From: Welwitschia mirabilis
Taxonomy: Eukaryota; Gnetophyta; Gnetopsida; Welwitschiales
NCBI GenBank assembly: GCA_051453625.1
Contig: JBOZIK010000001.1
Span: 215,701,521-215,765,520 of the forward strand
Reading direction: 5' to 3'
DNA: 64,000 bases
Below, piece by piece: positions 47,590 through 57,969 of the stretch. The stretch's first letter is position 1. Every line of letters begins with the position of its first letter. The translations under genes were made by a program, and so were the position numbers. The notes under the pieces are model-generated. The model made no database searches and was not told the DNA's origin. It saw only the letters and a program-made list of their open reading frames with translations.

Positions 47590-48200
47590 TATGAACAAAA
47601 TACAAAAAATTCAAATTTTTAATAATAAAATTTGAAAATTAATGATAAATATGATTATCAATAATTTAATTCAAAATATTAAAAATATAGCCTTGAAAAT
47701 ATGTTAATATGTTAAACTTTAGTAAAATGTAAAATGTAAAACTTTAATTATAAACACCTTATAAAACATTTAGAGAATAAATTTAAGAAAAAATATAAAA
47801 CAACATTTATAAAACACTATTACATAAACAATAATCTTAATTGAGTCAGAGATGGAAAAGTAAAGTAAATACAATTACAATTATAAAATCATTACAAAGA
47901 ATACTAAATCACAACTTAGATCTAAGGTAAGGCATGACAAATGTAACAAGAAACAATCATTTCATCATACTTAGGAATGGAGAGAGAAGTATTAGAATCT
48001 CATGATGATATAAAACTTCATCATAATCATTTAAATTATTATATCTAAAATGGTAGAGTAATGATGAATAATGGTAAATAGTGCTTTGATAATGGTGGAA
48101 TTCTACTTTTGTAATCAAATAATAATTGAGAGATGAAGGATAATTAACAATTTTAATATGATTTTATGACTTTTTTTAAGGCTAAAGATGTTTGTTGATT
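47590..48200 (+). repeat. third, diverged and partial copy of the 1.43-kb unit
   Basis: The order AACACTA.TACATAA.CAATAATCTTAATT, GATGGAAAAGTAAAG, GATCTAAGGTAAGGCATGA, GAAACAATCATTTCATCAT and TAGTGCTTTGAT matches the ends of units 1 and 2, but with much lower identity and internal deletions. It shows that the locus had tandem copies before the recent duplication. Confidence 0.6.
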
Positions 48201-48449
48201 CATTCTTGTTATTAACATATAGATAGTAATATAACTTATTTAGTGGTAAGGTATAGATATGTAATTCTTAATCTTTATAAATAGGTTTAGCATTAGGTTT
48301 TAAGGTTAATCTATCAACTTAACATCTAATTAGTTGCTCTCCTTTATAAAACCTACTTGGATCTAGAATGCTAGTGGAAATAATAGTTTAAGTGATGGTA
48401 CTAATCCCTATTAGTTAGTGTGTCTAAGAGCTTCAGTGTATCCTTATCA

Positions 48450-50660
48450 ATGTGTCCAAGAGTTTTTCTTTTCATAGTGTTCTTAAGGTAGAAGTCTTGA
48501 ATTTGAAAGAAGTATTTACAACAAGTAAACATAAGTGGAAATATCTACATAGGTACACATTTTTGGGTTTTTTAATTAGTTTATTTTTAATATTTAATTT
48601 ATTCTCTTTATAGTGAATAAATATTATGAGAAGAAAGTCTATAAGCTTTGTAGAGAATATAAAATTATCCCAAAAATACAACCACCCTAGTATGAGAATC
48701 AATTTTACCATAAGGCAATCCAATGAAAATATAATTCATATATTCAAAACTCAATAATATCAAAGAGGAATTTGGAATTTTAAAAACATAAGAAAGATTA
48801 GATTCTATTCTACTTCTCTCATATTGAATGATATAAGATTGTACAATTAGCACAGATTATTATAGATCTTATGGTTTGAGAATTCTATGCAAACATTTAT
48901 GAGATTTATGATTCTATAGTGTAAGTTTAAACATAAGTTAGAGTTACATCTCTTCATTTGTTTTTAAGTATAATTAACAATCTAATTAAATTGATGACTC
49001 TAATATTTCTCATATATTTATGCATTTATTTCAAAAAAATTAAATATAAGTTAGCTAGAGTGTCTTATCATAGCTTGAGCATAGTAATATTTAGTATCTT
49101 AAAAATGGCATTTTATGATAATGTAGAGTATAAGGACATGATCTCTAATGCATATATATTAAGCTTGATAACATTTTATAACATCTTAATCAAAAGTAAT
49201 AATTACAGTTACTATAATTCGATGTGGACATTCATAATATATTGTTTACTTACTAGGCTTAAGATTGCTCTTACTTTTGTACTTTCTAAGGATATTATTA
49301 CTTTATTTTGTAAGGGTTAATCCTTGATCCGTACATGATTAATTAGTTTTATCATTAGTAATGCTAGAATTTTAGTGCCTCCAGTAAATCTCACAAGGTT
49401 AAAGAAATCTCTATCTAAGTTGAGTAAAAAGAGACAAGTACACATCCATCCAAGAAAAGGCACAAGCAAAAGACCTTCCAAGAAATAGTTTTAGAGGTAA
49501 AAATCTACAAGTTTTCATATTTTATCCTTAGTAAAGAAAGAACTCCATGTTATAGTTAAAATGATTACTAAGATTGATAAGAATCTATTATGGTTGAATA
49601 AGCATAGAAATACCATGAGTAAGAGAAGGGCTTCACTACTAGTTAGGAGACTATTGGGACTCACACTTGGACATATCTAGAGAATGATGAATAGAAGTTA
49701 GAGATTTCATCTCCTACTAGTATTGGATATGATTCATGCAGAGTAGAGAAACTAAAAGCATTAAATGCATCTTAGTTAAAATAAAATAAGAAACAAGTTG
49801 AGGTAGAGGAATAGCTTTTACCATAATAACATGATGTAGAGTTGAATGATTTAGATGATGAGCTTCTTATATTTTATAGGCCACACTACAAACTCTGTAT
49901 TTACACCCTATTCATACTTTCTCATCATCAGTAGTTTCATCATAGCTTCATGCCTCTTTACCACCTCATCTATGGTTATCATATCAATTATTACTACCAA
50001 CTTACATCCATGCTCTACAACCCAATGATGCTTTACCATCTAAATCAAATTTTACTATAGTAATTATAGTTAGCTTCTTTACTACCTTCATCACCCTTCA
50101 TACTTATGTTCATATGAGAAGATAGGCTTCATAGGATTATACAAAGTATTCACAAGAACCATCATGAAAATATCACACCTCATCTTTCATATCATCATCA
50201 TACATATTTTAGACTTCTAGCACTTATGACAGTAAGGATAATCACTTTAATTTAGGAGAAGCAGATCATTATAGAAGTAATAAACTTATAATAACTATTC
50301 ATTATTGATGTTCAAAAGGAGGAATAAAGTGATAAATCTTTATGAAAACTTGAAAGAGTCTATACGAAATTGGAGATGAGGTATTAACTACTCATTCTTG
50401 TGAGTGACATCATATTAATCATTGCTTATGATCTTTTGTTCACATGTATTGTTTGACATATCTATTTTATTCTTTAGATATTTGTCATGATTATGTCATA
50501 TTTATTGGCACTTACACTTGTTATAGCATATTGGATATTACATCAGATGTTTTACCATGGTGTTAATATTAAATTTTCAATGTGCTCATGCCTTGATCAT
50601 CATTATTTTATATTTGCACTAGATAGTGTAATAACTCTACTTTATATATTTGTTTTTTAA
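48450..50660 (+). mobile_element. plant transposon-protein-domain module, copy 2
   Basis: This is collinear with 34500-36790. The longest intact piece is the plus-strand frame 48958-49320 (120 codons), which reads SIINNLIKL, KYKLARVSYHSLSIVIF and FIIYCLLTRLKIALTFVL. Upstream of it, in the same frame but past stops, 48884 onward gives EFYANIYEIYDS. These blocks fit the plant transposon-protein domain (Transposase_32 type): an EFYAN start, the INNLL helix, and an x-IYCLLTxxKI block near the end. The ATG at 48958 is internal to the domain, so the frame is a fragment, not a gene. The module ends where copy C of the LTR-like repeat begins, within about 10 bases. Confidence 0.5.
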
Positions 50661-50664
50661 TATT

Positions 50665-53352
50665 TTAAATATAGTTACAAAAGCTTATAATAATAGGATT
50701 TTTCAAGTTTTAGACATCATAAAAAAGGAAAGGATTATTAGCAAAATCATAGTTTTAATAATGTCACCTATTAAATGCAGTCTGTTTTTTGTGTAGATAG
50801 GATATTAAATACATATCTTAAGTTAAATAAATACTCCAAGTATAAACAAATATCATTGGTAGGAAAAATCAATCTTTAAAATACTCAATAGGATTTTCAC
50901 AAGAGACTCATAATGCTACAAGACTAGAGATGATCTAGTTTAGAGCTCATTAGATTTAGATAAAGTTAATATAGACATCTACAAAGTGGAAGATGTCTAT
51001 ACCTAATAAATGTCTATAAACTAGAAGACATCTATGTTAATTTAAACCTCCAACTAAAGAAAGACATCTATCAATAAGATCTATTAATTTATACTAGTAA
51101 GATGATAATAATAATTTAATCATTTTTAAGAAAACCAAATATTTTATACATGCTAAATTCTTGATGTTAAAGCATCATAGAAATATTAGTTTATAGCTCA
51201 TTAAAATCTAGGCAATTTTAGTATAGATGTCTATTTTATGAAAGATGTTTACTTAAGAGACGTGCATGTCATACTAGAGATGTCTATCTCAAAAATTATG
51301 TAATGAAAAAAAATCCATTAGATAATAAAAACTAGCCATTTATAGTTGTTAGACAACATTCAAATTAATTTAATTCATTAGATTAACTAAGTAGAACACA
51401 TCACAAGTGCAAAAAGAATAACAAAGAATGATTAGATAATGATTGTTAAAAATACACATGTTGAAATCATTTGAAATTAATTGAAAAATACTATTATTGA
51501 AGATATCTTGTGATCTACACTTCTCCACTATTACATCCTTGCTATTTAATTCTATTAAATAAATACATTAAAGGAGAAGTCAATCTACTATACACATGTT
51601 ATCATGTCAAGGTTGTTCTTCCTTGACTTTGAAATATTGACAGTTTATTATTGGACTATTTTATTTGTAAAACTATTTATTTTAGTATAAATACTTTTAT
51701 GTACATCTCTTTCTTTCTAAGATACCTTGCTTGGGGTTTCCAAAGTATAAGATAAACTTTATAAGGGTGTGCTTTTTGAGATTTGACAAGTTCTCATAAG
51801 AGCTTTTGGCTATTTTTCTATTATGATCCCTGAGAGGAAGAGAGTGCTGCCTTACAAGGGGCATTTTATTTGTATGTAAGGTTAGTAATTCTTTGAAACC
51901 ACTATTTATTATAAGTTAAAAATATTCAAAGCTATGAAGGAAAGATACCCTTTGTGTGTGAAAGTACCTAGGTCAATGAACCATGTTAACTGGTGAGATT
52001 TCTATTTACAAATTTTTATTTTTTAGTTCTTTAAGTTTTTAATTAGTTGAACTCATTCACCCCTATTTACTGAGTTTAATGATCCTCAATAAGATAGTAC
52101 ATTTTTTAAAGATACAAGTATGAACTAATCATCCATCTAAGATTATTTAGAAATCATACTTATCATGATTATAATTAACTTAATGATTACTTAAGGATTT
52201 GGATTATTACACATATAATAAACTTCATGATTATATAGGGATTAACATATATACACTTAATTTTATATTTATTTAGGAATTAGAATTATCATGAATATAA
52301 TTAATTAATAGAAATCTAATTTAAGTTACTCTAGAGCTTTGATATTATTATGTAACATTCTAATTTAAAATAGTCTTATTGAGCATAATTTTTTAAGTTA
52401 ACAAAAATTATGAGCAGAATGCAAGATCAACTTTTACATATGATTTATTAGCATATTTATATAAGTTTAATGAAAATAGACATTATAAATCAATTCTTAT
52501 AAAAATGTTAATTTGGTTTATAAATAGTAGCAATGTCACTTATGTGTCCTATATTTCTTCCTAGTTTTTCATTACATAGAGATATCTCATATATGGTTTA
52601 TGAGATGTCAACTTGTTTTAATAAAAACATGGATATAGATTTAGAATAATTCCTAACCAATATTATAGAAGGTATTATCTCCTATTATTAGCATTTAAAC
52701 TTGATATTTGGATACCATCTAGACATGATTTGGTTTTACTTCTAGTTTTAAACTAAATAAACATGATTGGTCTCAACTCTATAGGCTTAGACTTCACCTT
52801 GATATACCATAAAAAAGGTGATGAACGATACATAAGTTATATGCATGGTTATAAGTAAACCCCTTTTCTTAAAGCATCTGAGAGTTTACAACATAATCCT
52901 TTTAACACCAAGGACTTAGAATACTAAGTTAAGGTAAGTATAAATGTGGGAGGATAAGAGAGTAATGAGTGAATCCACATCTATAGGGTTTATATTTTAA
53001 AAAAAACAAAAATGTAATGTGATCCATTTTTATGATGAAACCTAATTATAGGGGATAAAAGTTTTTAGAATTATCTTAATTTAGTTATTATTTAATAAAT
53101 ACACCACACAAATGCATGCATAAAATTCTAGGTAGTATGGATATTTATTATTTGTTTACTTACAAAACATAAATCTAACTTCATTTGGTTTATTTTATTG
53201 TAAATAATCACACATAAAAGGGAAGAAAAAGGCATACATAGCCTTCATTTGACATATTACTAAATAATTACTTTTAAAAACATAGTAATGGAATTAAAAA
53301 TATTATATTTTTTCATTTCACATAATTGTAATTTTAAAATAAATCATTTTTT
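50665..53352 (+). repeat. large dispersed repeat, copy C (LTR-like plus AT-rich module)
   Basis: Collinear with 1290-4040 at an offset of about 49,350. It holds the AGACATCT cluster (50973-51070), the TCTCTTTCTTTCTAAGATACCTTGC block (51706), the GAGGAAGAGAGTGC block (51833), the CACCCCTATTTACTGAGTTT end (52048) and the AT-rich module up to the gap at 53353. No coding was seen. It sits directly downstream of the transposon-protein module, whereas copy A lacks that neighbour. Confidence 0.65.
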
Positions 53353-53529
53353 NNNNNNNNNNNNNNNNNNNNNNNNNNNNNNNNNNNNNNNNNNNNNNNN
53401 NNNNNNNNNNNNNNNNNNNNNNNNNNNNNNNNNNNNNNNNNNNNNNNNNNNNAAAAACATAGTAATGGAATTAAAAATATTATATTTTTTCATTTCACAT
53501 AATTGTAATTTTAAAATAAATCATTTTTT
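53276..53529. other. 100-N gap (53353-53452) bracketed by an exact 77-bp direct repeat
   Basis: 53276-53352 is repeated exactly at 53453-53529. This is the third case of a 77-bp repeat around a 100-N gap. The open frame 53288-53539 that reads across it is an artefact. Confidence 0.85.
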
Positions 53530-53900
53530 TATCCATTAGTACTTTTGTGATATTAGGTTGTAATCTTTCAAGATATCATTTATCCACAAGATCTAAATAC
53601 AACATGATCCAGTGATTATGTATTCAGCTTCAGCTGTAGAAAGAGATATGGAGCATTGTTTCTTGTTAAACTAGGATGTGAGACAATTTCCAAAGAAAAA
53701 GCATTCACCACTTGTGCTCTTGTGATCATCTTTGCATCTGGCCCAATCTGCATTGCTATAACCTATTAATCTTAAAGGAGTATCATTTAAAAACCATAAG
53801 CCAAAGTGTAGTGTACATTTTACATAACAAAGTATTCTCTTTACAGCAGTAAGATGTGCTTCCTTTAGTTTGCTTTGATACCTGGCATACAAACCAATAC
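53530..53900 (-). pseudogene. copia element 2: RNase H
   Basis: Minus strand, open from 53892 to 53671: HLTAVKRILCYVKCTLHFGLW, LIGYSNADWARCKDDHKST and SGECFFFGNCLTS, then past a stop SKKQ and LSTAEAEYI. This is copia RNase H with its SxADWAGCxDDRRSTSG block; the first Asp (YSDAD) is now Asn. Homology stops abruptly near 53530, before the usual C-terminal KHIxIRxHF block. There the sequence switches to repeat copy C, so the 3' end of pol and the 3' LTR are missing. Confidence 0.9.
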
Positions 53901-53944
53901 TAAGAGCTATATCAAGGTGATTAACTATTAGATATAATAGACTT

Positions 53945-54740
53945 TCAATAATATTATAATATACTTTTTAAATCCAAATCCTTGCCATTTTCATCTAGAG
54001 AAAGTTTAACATTCATGGCCATTGGAGAGTCCATACATTTCACATTTTCCAATTTGAATTTCTTTATTAAATATAAGAAATATTTCTTTCGATTTATAAA
54101 TATACCATGTTTATGTTGTTGAATTTGTAAACCTAAAGACATATTTACAAGTCTAATCATGCTCATTTTAAATTCAAAACTCATAAAGTCATTTGACAAG
54201 TTTTCATTTGTTGATCCAAAAATAATATCATTCACATAGATTTGAATCAAAATTAAGTTATCATCCAAAAATTTTATAAATAAAGTTCTATTAATGGAGC
54301 ATCTAGAAAACCCATGTTAAAGTAAGAAAGATAAAATCCTTTCATACTAAGCTCTAAGAGCTTGTTTTAATTCATACAAGTCTTTCTTAAGTTTATACAC
54401 ATACTCAGGTTTATGAGGATCAGAGAATTCTCGAGGTTGCTTTACATACACTTTTTCTTTAATGTGTCCATTAAGAAATGAACTTTTTACATCCATTTGA
54501 AAGACCTTCATTTTCTTGAAGCAAGTAAAAGTTAGAAATATCCTAATTAATTCTAGTCAAGCAACTGGAGCAAATGTACAATCTACTCCTTCTATTTAGG
54601 AGTACCCTTGAGTGATTAATCTAGATTTGTTCTTGGTAATTCCATTTTTATCATTTAATTTATTTTTGAAAATCCACTTTGTGCCTATGACATTTTTTTC
54701 AGTTGGTTCTAAAATAAGTGTCCAAACCTGATTTCTAGTG
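53945..54740 (-). pseudogene. copia element 2: reverse transcriptase
   Basis: Minus strand blocks in order from high to low coordinate: EKNVIGTKWIFKNKL, then KVFQMDVKSSFLNG, KEKVYVKQPREF, YVYKLKKDLYELKQ, and IYVNDIIFGSTN at about 54200-54240, followed by KHGIFINRKKY and SPMAMNVKLSLDENG. All are signature blocks of copia RT. The catalytic YVDD is YVND (54227-54238), as in the unrelated remnant at 33050. A few stops replace Trp and Gln codons; otherwise the frame is intact, so this element is younger than the one at 32-34 kb. Confidence 0.9.
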
Positions 54741-55330
54741 AATTTTTCAAGTTCCTCTTTTATGGCATTGATCCAACTAGGATTAGATTTGACCTCTTTA
54801 AAAGATTTAGGTTCTATTTGAGATAATAAAGAGACATAAGCACTAAAGTTTGTAAGAGAATTTATGATAATAATACCTTAATAAACATTTCCAATGATAG
54901 ATTTTAGAGAATGATTCTTGAGTTTCTTAATTTTTGGTATTGCCTTATCTTTTGAAATTTCTTCAGACTAATTGATAGAATAGGAAGGAATTAGATCTTC
55001 ATCAAGGTTAATGTATTTTAAGGAATTTAAATCATCATGAATTTTTAAACACTCTATAGGCTATATTAGATTAAGAGTATCTTAAAAAGATTTTTTCATC
55101 TAATTTAGAATCAAATTTTACTATTTCCTCTCTATCTCTCAAAATGAAACATTTACTTCCAAAGGTTTTAAAGTAAGATATATTTGGCTTCTTTTCATTC
55201 TAGAGTTCATAAGGGGTTTTAGAAGTTCCAGGCCTCAAATAAACTTTGTTTGATATATGACAAGCTATGTTCACTGCTTCAGTCCAAAACCATTTTGGAT
55301 TATTCTTGTTATTTAGCATTACTCTTGTCT
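54740..55330 (-). pseudogene. copia element 2: integrase C-terminus and linker
   Basis: This is the part between integrase core and RT in a copia pol gene. The minus strand near 55200-55330 gives the EAVNIACHI and LIRPGTSKTPYEL type of text that follows QNGxxERKN, and acidic text toward 54900. Stops and probable indels interrupt it. It is assigned mainly by position. Confidence 0.6.
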
Positions 55331-55620
55331 TATTTAGCATAGTTCAATTTTTTCTTTTAGCTATTCCATTTTTTTGAGGGGTTTTAGGGGCTAAGAACTA
55401 ATGGCTAATTTCATTTGAGTTACAATAAAGTTCAAATCTTTCATTCTCGAATTCTTTACCATGATCACTTTGTATTTTCTTTATTACATACCCCTTTTCA
55501 GTTTGAAGCTTCTTGCAAATTTTAACGAAATTTTTATAGGCATCGGATTTTTCATGAATAAAAGCTTCCCATGAAAATATAGAGAAATTATCAGTCATAA
55601 CTAGAAAATACTTTTTTTAG
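55330..55620 (-). pseudogene. copia element 2: integrase core
   Basis: The minus-strand frame 55598-55398 reads MTDNFSIFSWEAFIHEKSDA, then IQSDHGKEFENERFELYC and NEISH. This corresponds to the DDFSRFTW block, the RSDxGGEFxN block with the second catalytic Asp, and the NGISH tail of copia integrase (D-D-35-E family). One catalytic Asp of DDF appears as TDN. The ATG is internal; the frame is part of the pol polyprotein. Confidence 0.9.
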
Positions 55621-55880
55621 ATAGAATCATATTTTAAATAGGCCTAACTAAATCCATATGACTTAAATTTAAAAGTTTACTAGTTGTAATATACCTAACC
55701 TTTTTATGAGACATTCTAGTTTATTTTCCCTTTTGAAAAGTGTCACATAGTTCTTTGTAAGAGAAATAGATTTTAGAAAGATCCCTAACTATCTTATCAT
55801 GACATAATTTTTTTAAAGTATCAAAACTAATGTAAGCTAAACACTGATATCAGATAACATCTTCTTGAGTATGAGAAGAT
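55620..55880 (-). pseudogene. copia element 2: GAG-pre-integrase (zinc-binding HHCC) domain
   Basis: Minus strand reads SFDTLKKLCHDKIVRDLSKI, then YKELCDTFQKGK and LLNLSHMDLV. This fits the pre-integrase domain (His-x-x-x-His, then Cys-x2-Cys, then LHMDL). The first His pair lies in a stretch with a stop, and the second Cys (CDxCQKGK) is now Phe. Confidence 0.8.
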
Positions 55881-55939
55881 AGACATGTAGAGTTATTTAA
55901 TTGATTTACATAGTACACATTTTCATGTTTATTTGCTAC

Positions 55940-56179
55940 AAGTAATAGCTAATATATTTTACTATGTTTTATAATACATTTATTTTCATCAAAAAATGCT
56001 TTTTGACCTTTATCACAAATCTATCTAATGCTTAACAAGTTATGGTTTAATCTATTGACAAATAATAGCTAATTTATTTTACTGTGTTTCATAATATATT
56101 TATTTTCATCAAAAAATACTTTATGACCTTTATCATAAATCTATCTAATGCTTAACAAGTTAAGCTTTAATCTATTAAC
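55940..56179 (-). repeat. 120-bp in-frame tandem duplication in the copia protease-side linker
   Basis: AATAGCTAAT(A/T)TATTTTAC starts at 55943 and at 56063. The rest of the 120-bp unit repeats with about ten substitutions. On the coding (minus) strand this is 40 codons repeated in frame, each unit containing LSIRQICDKG (second copy LSIR*IYDKG) and FFDENK.I.KHSKI. In copia pol the motif LLSISQLCDKGY followed by CLIKH normally occurs once, after the protease. Confidence 0.8.
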
Positions 56180-56339
56180 AAATAAAATATTGTGAATATC
56201 TGGTAAGTTACCTCCACTAATGCTTCCAATGCCTTTAATCTAAGCTCTTCCATTGTCCTCAAAAGTGAATTCTCCTCCATTATATTCCTTGAAGCTGATG
56301 AAGTTTGACTTATCACCTGTCATATATCTCGAGCATCTA

Positions 56340-56700
56340 CTATTTAGATATTAACAAGAATGATTAGTTTCTTTTAAAGCCATTTGAATCAATAGGCTTT
56401 TAGTTATGAATTTTGGGATCCACCTCAGACATTTGTTTTTGTTTGCAATAGGATGTAATTTTTTGGAAAAGGTAAACTTAGGTCCTAATATGGAGTGAGT
56501 AAACCAACTTTTATGAAAGATGCAATCAATCTTAAAATGATCTCTTTTATTATAATAATGGTAGGTGATATTAGATAAAGAGTTATTAGAGTTTGTCTTA
56601 GAGAAGGGTTTGAAATACAAGTAGTAATAAGAATTAAGAAGTCTAGGGAACAATTTTCAAAAGTTTTGATTTTTAACATGATAGGAGGTTGAGGCATGGT
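56340..56700 (-). pseudogene. copia element 2: zinc knuckle and start of protease region
   Basis: Minus strand at 56522-56563 reads YHYYNKRDHFKIDC, a C-x2-C-x4-H-x4-C knuckle in which both leading cysteines are Tyr (TAC and TAT where TGC and TGT are expected). It lies downstream of gag as usual. Below it, the frame to 56351 continues with basic text and then the approach to the protease (not clearly visible). The knuckle would bind the packaging signal of the element RNA; with two ligands lost it could not hold zinc. Confidence 0.75.
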
Positions 56701-57134
56701 TACTCTTTAGGTCTTCAATTTCTTTTTCTATAATCTTAAGCTTATCTATAAGGATTTTATTTTCTTTTCGCAGTTGATTTACTCTATAAGCCAAATTTTG
56801 ACATTCCAATTACAATTCTAATTCTACATCATTTAGCATATCTTCAGTAATGACTGAATTAATGTAAGAAGAGGAGTATATCTCTTTATTGACGATAGAC
56901 ATAAGAGAGATGCCATAATATTTTGAATCTAAGTTTTGTTCGCTCTCACTTTCTTCATTATCCCATGTTGCTGATAGGACTTTCTTCCCTTTTCTCTTAT
57001 CATTTTTTCTATTGTTTGGGTAGAGACTCGATGTGTGATCAAAACCTTTACAAGAATAGCATTGTATTTCATGGTGTTCTTATTCTTTCCTTTTTGGTAA
57101 TATTCTAGAATAACCTCCACCTTGTCATTTCTGC

Positions 57135-57904
57135 ATGAAGTATCTAAATCTTCTGGCTAGAAGAGCTACTTCATCATCATTTTTTAGTTCTTGGTCAGAA
57201 CCATCCTTAATCTTAGAAATTTCATATGTGATAGATAATGCCATACTCTTCTTCTTCAGTTTTTCAAACTTGAGCTTAAAAGTTGAAGGTTCCCTTAGAT
57301 TTCATCTAGTTTCATAATGTTTAGGTCTTTTATTTCCTTAATGGTAGCCACTTTTGATTCGAACCTTTTGGGTAGAGATCTCAAGGCTTTATGAACCACT
57401 CTTGATTCTTCAATTATTTTACCTAATCCACGCATAGAATTTACAATATTTGTTAGCTTTGCAAAAAATTCAATGATACCTTTATCGTCTTCCATCTTTA
57501 GATCTTTAAACTGAGTGATCAACATTTGAAGCTTAGCCTACTTTACTAGATTGGTTCCTTTATGAGCATTTTTCAATATGTCCCTGCTTTATTGGCAGTT
57601 GTGCAATTCACAAATTTTTTGAAATCTTCTGGACCTATAGCATAAAAGATGGCATTTAGACCTTTGAAGTTTTATGTTGTGGCTAATTTTTCATCTGATA
57701 TCCATTTTTCCTTATCCTTGAAGTAGCCAACTTGGTTACCAGATCCTACACAGTAGGAGGACAATACCCATTAGTAATAAACTCCCATATTTTAAGGTCA
57801 ATGGATTAAACAAAGACTCTCATCTTTGCTTTCTAATAACAATAATTTATTCCATAGAAGAAGGGAGGTCTTGTGGTAGAATTTTCTTCAGTGGGTTGAC
57901 TCAT
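57135..57904 (-). pseudogene. copia element 2: gag
   Basis: The ATG at 57904-57902 (minus) starts MSQPTEENSTTRPPFFYGIN and continues to YCY*KAKMRVF, where the stop takes the place of the Trp in the usual YxxWKxRMRxF block. The intact stretch 57525-57295 (MLITQFKDLKMEDDKGIIEF ... LRSLPKRFESKVATI) is the UBN2/gag-polypeptide domain of copia elements. The start lies 52 bases downstream of the primer-binding site, a normal leader length. Stops: at least four. A charged helix follows toward 56700. Confidence 0.85.
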
Positions 57905-57955
57905 TTTCTAAGGATGAGAGGAGCAGAGATCTGTTCAAGTTTGTTGCTTAACCTA

Positions 57956-57967
57956 GCTCTAATACCA
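57956..57967 (-). other. copia element 2: primer-binding site
   Basis: Minus strand TGGTATTAGAGC, one base away from the standard TGGTATCAGAGC that pairs with initiator tRNA-Met. It stands two bases inside the LTR end (...CTCAACTTTCA-AT-TGGTA). The C-to-T difference fits the decay seen elsewhere. Confidence 0.85.
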
Positions 57968-57969
57968 AT

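Noticed and set aside
53288-53539. 83-codon plus-strand frame with a repeated MELKILYFFISHN
   Set aside because: Same artefact: a 77-bp duplication around 100 N.
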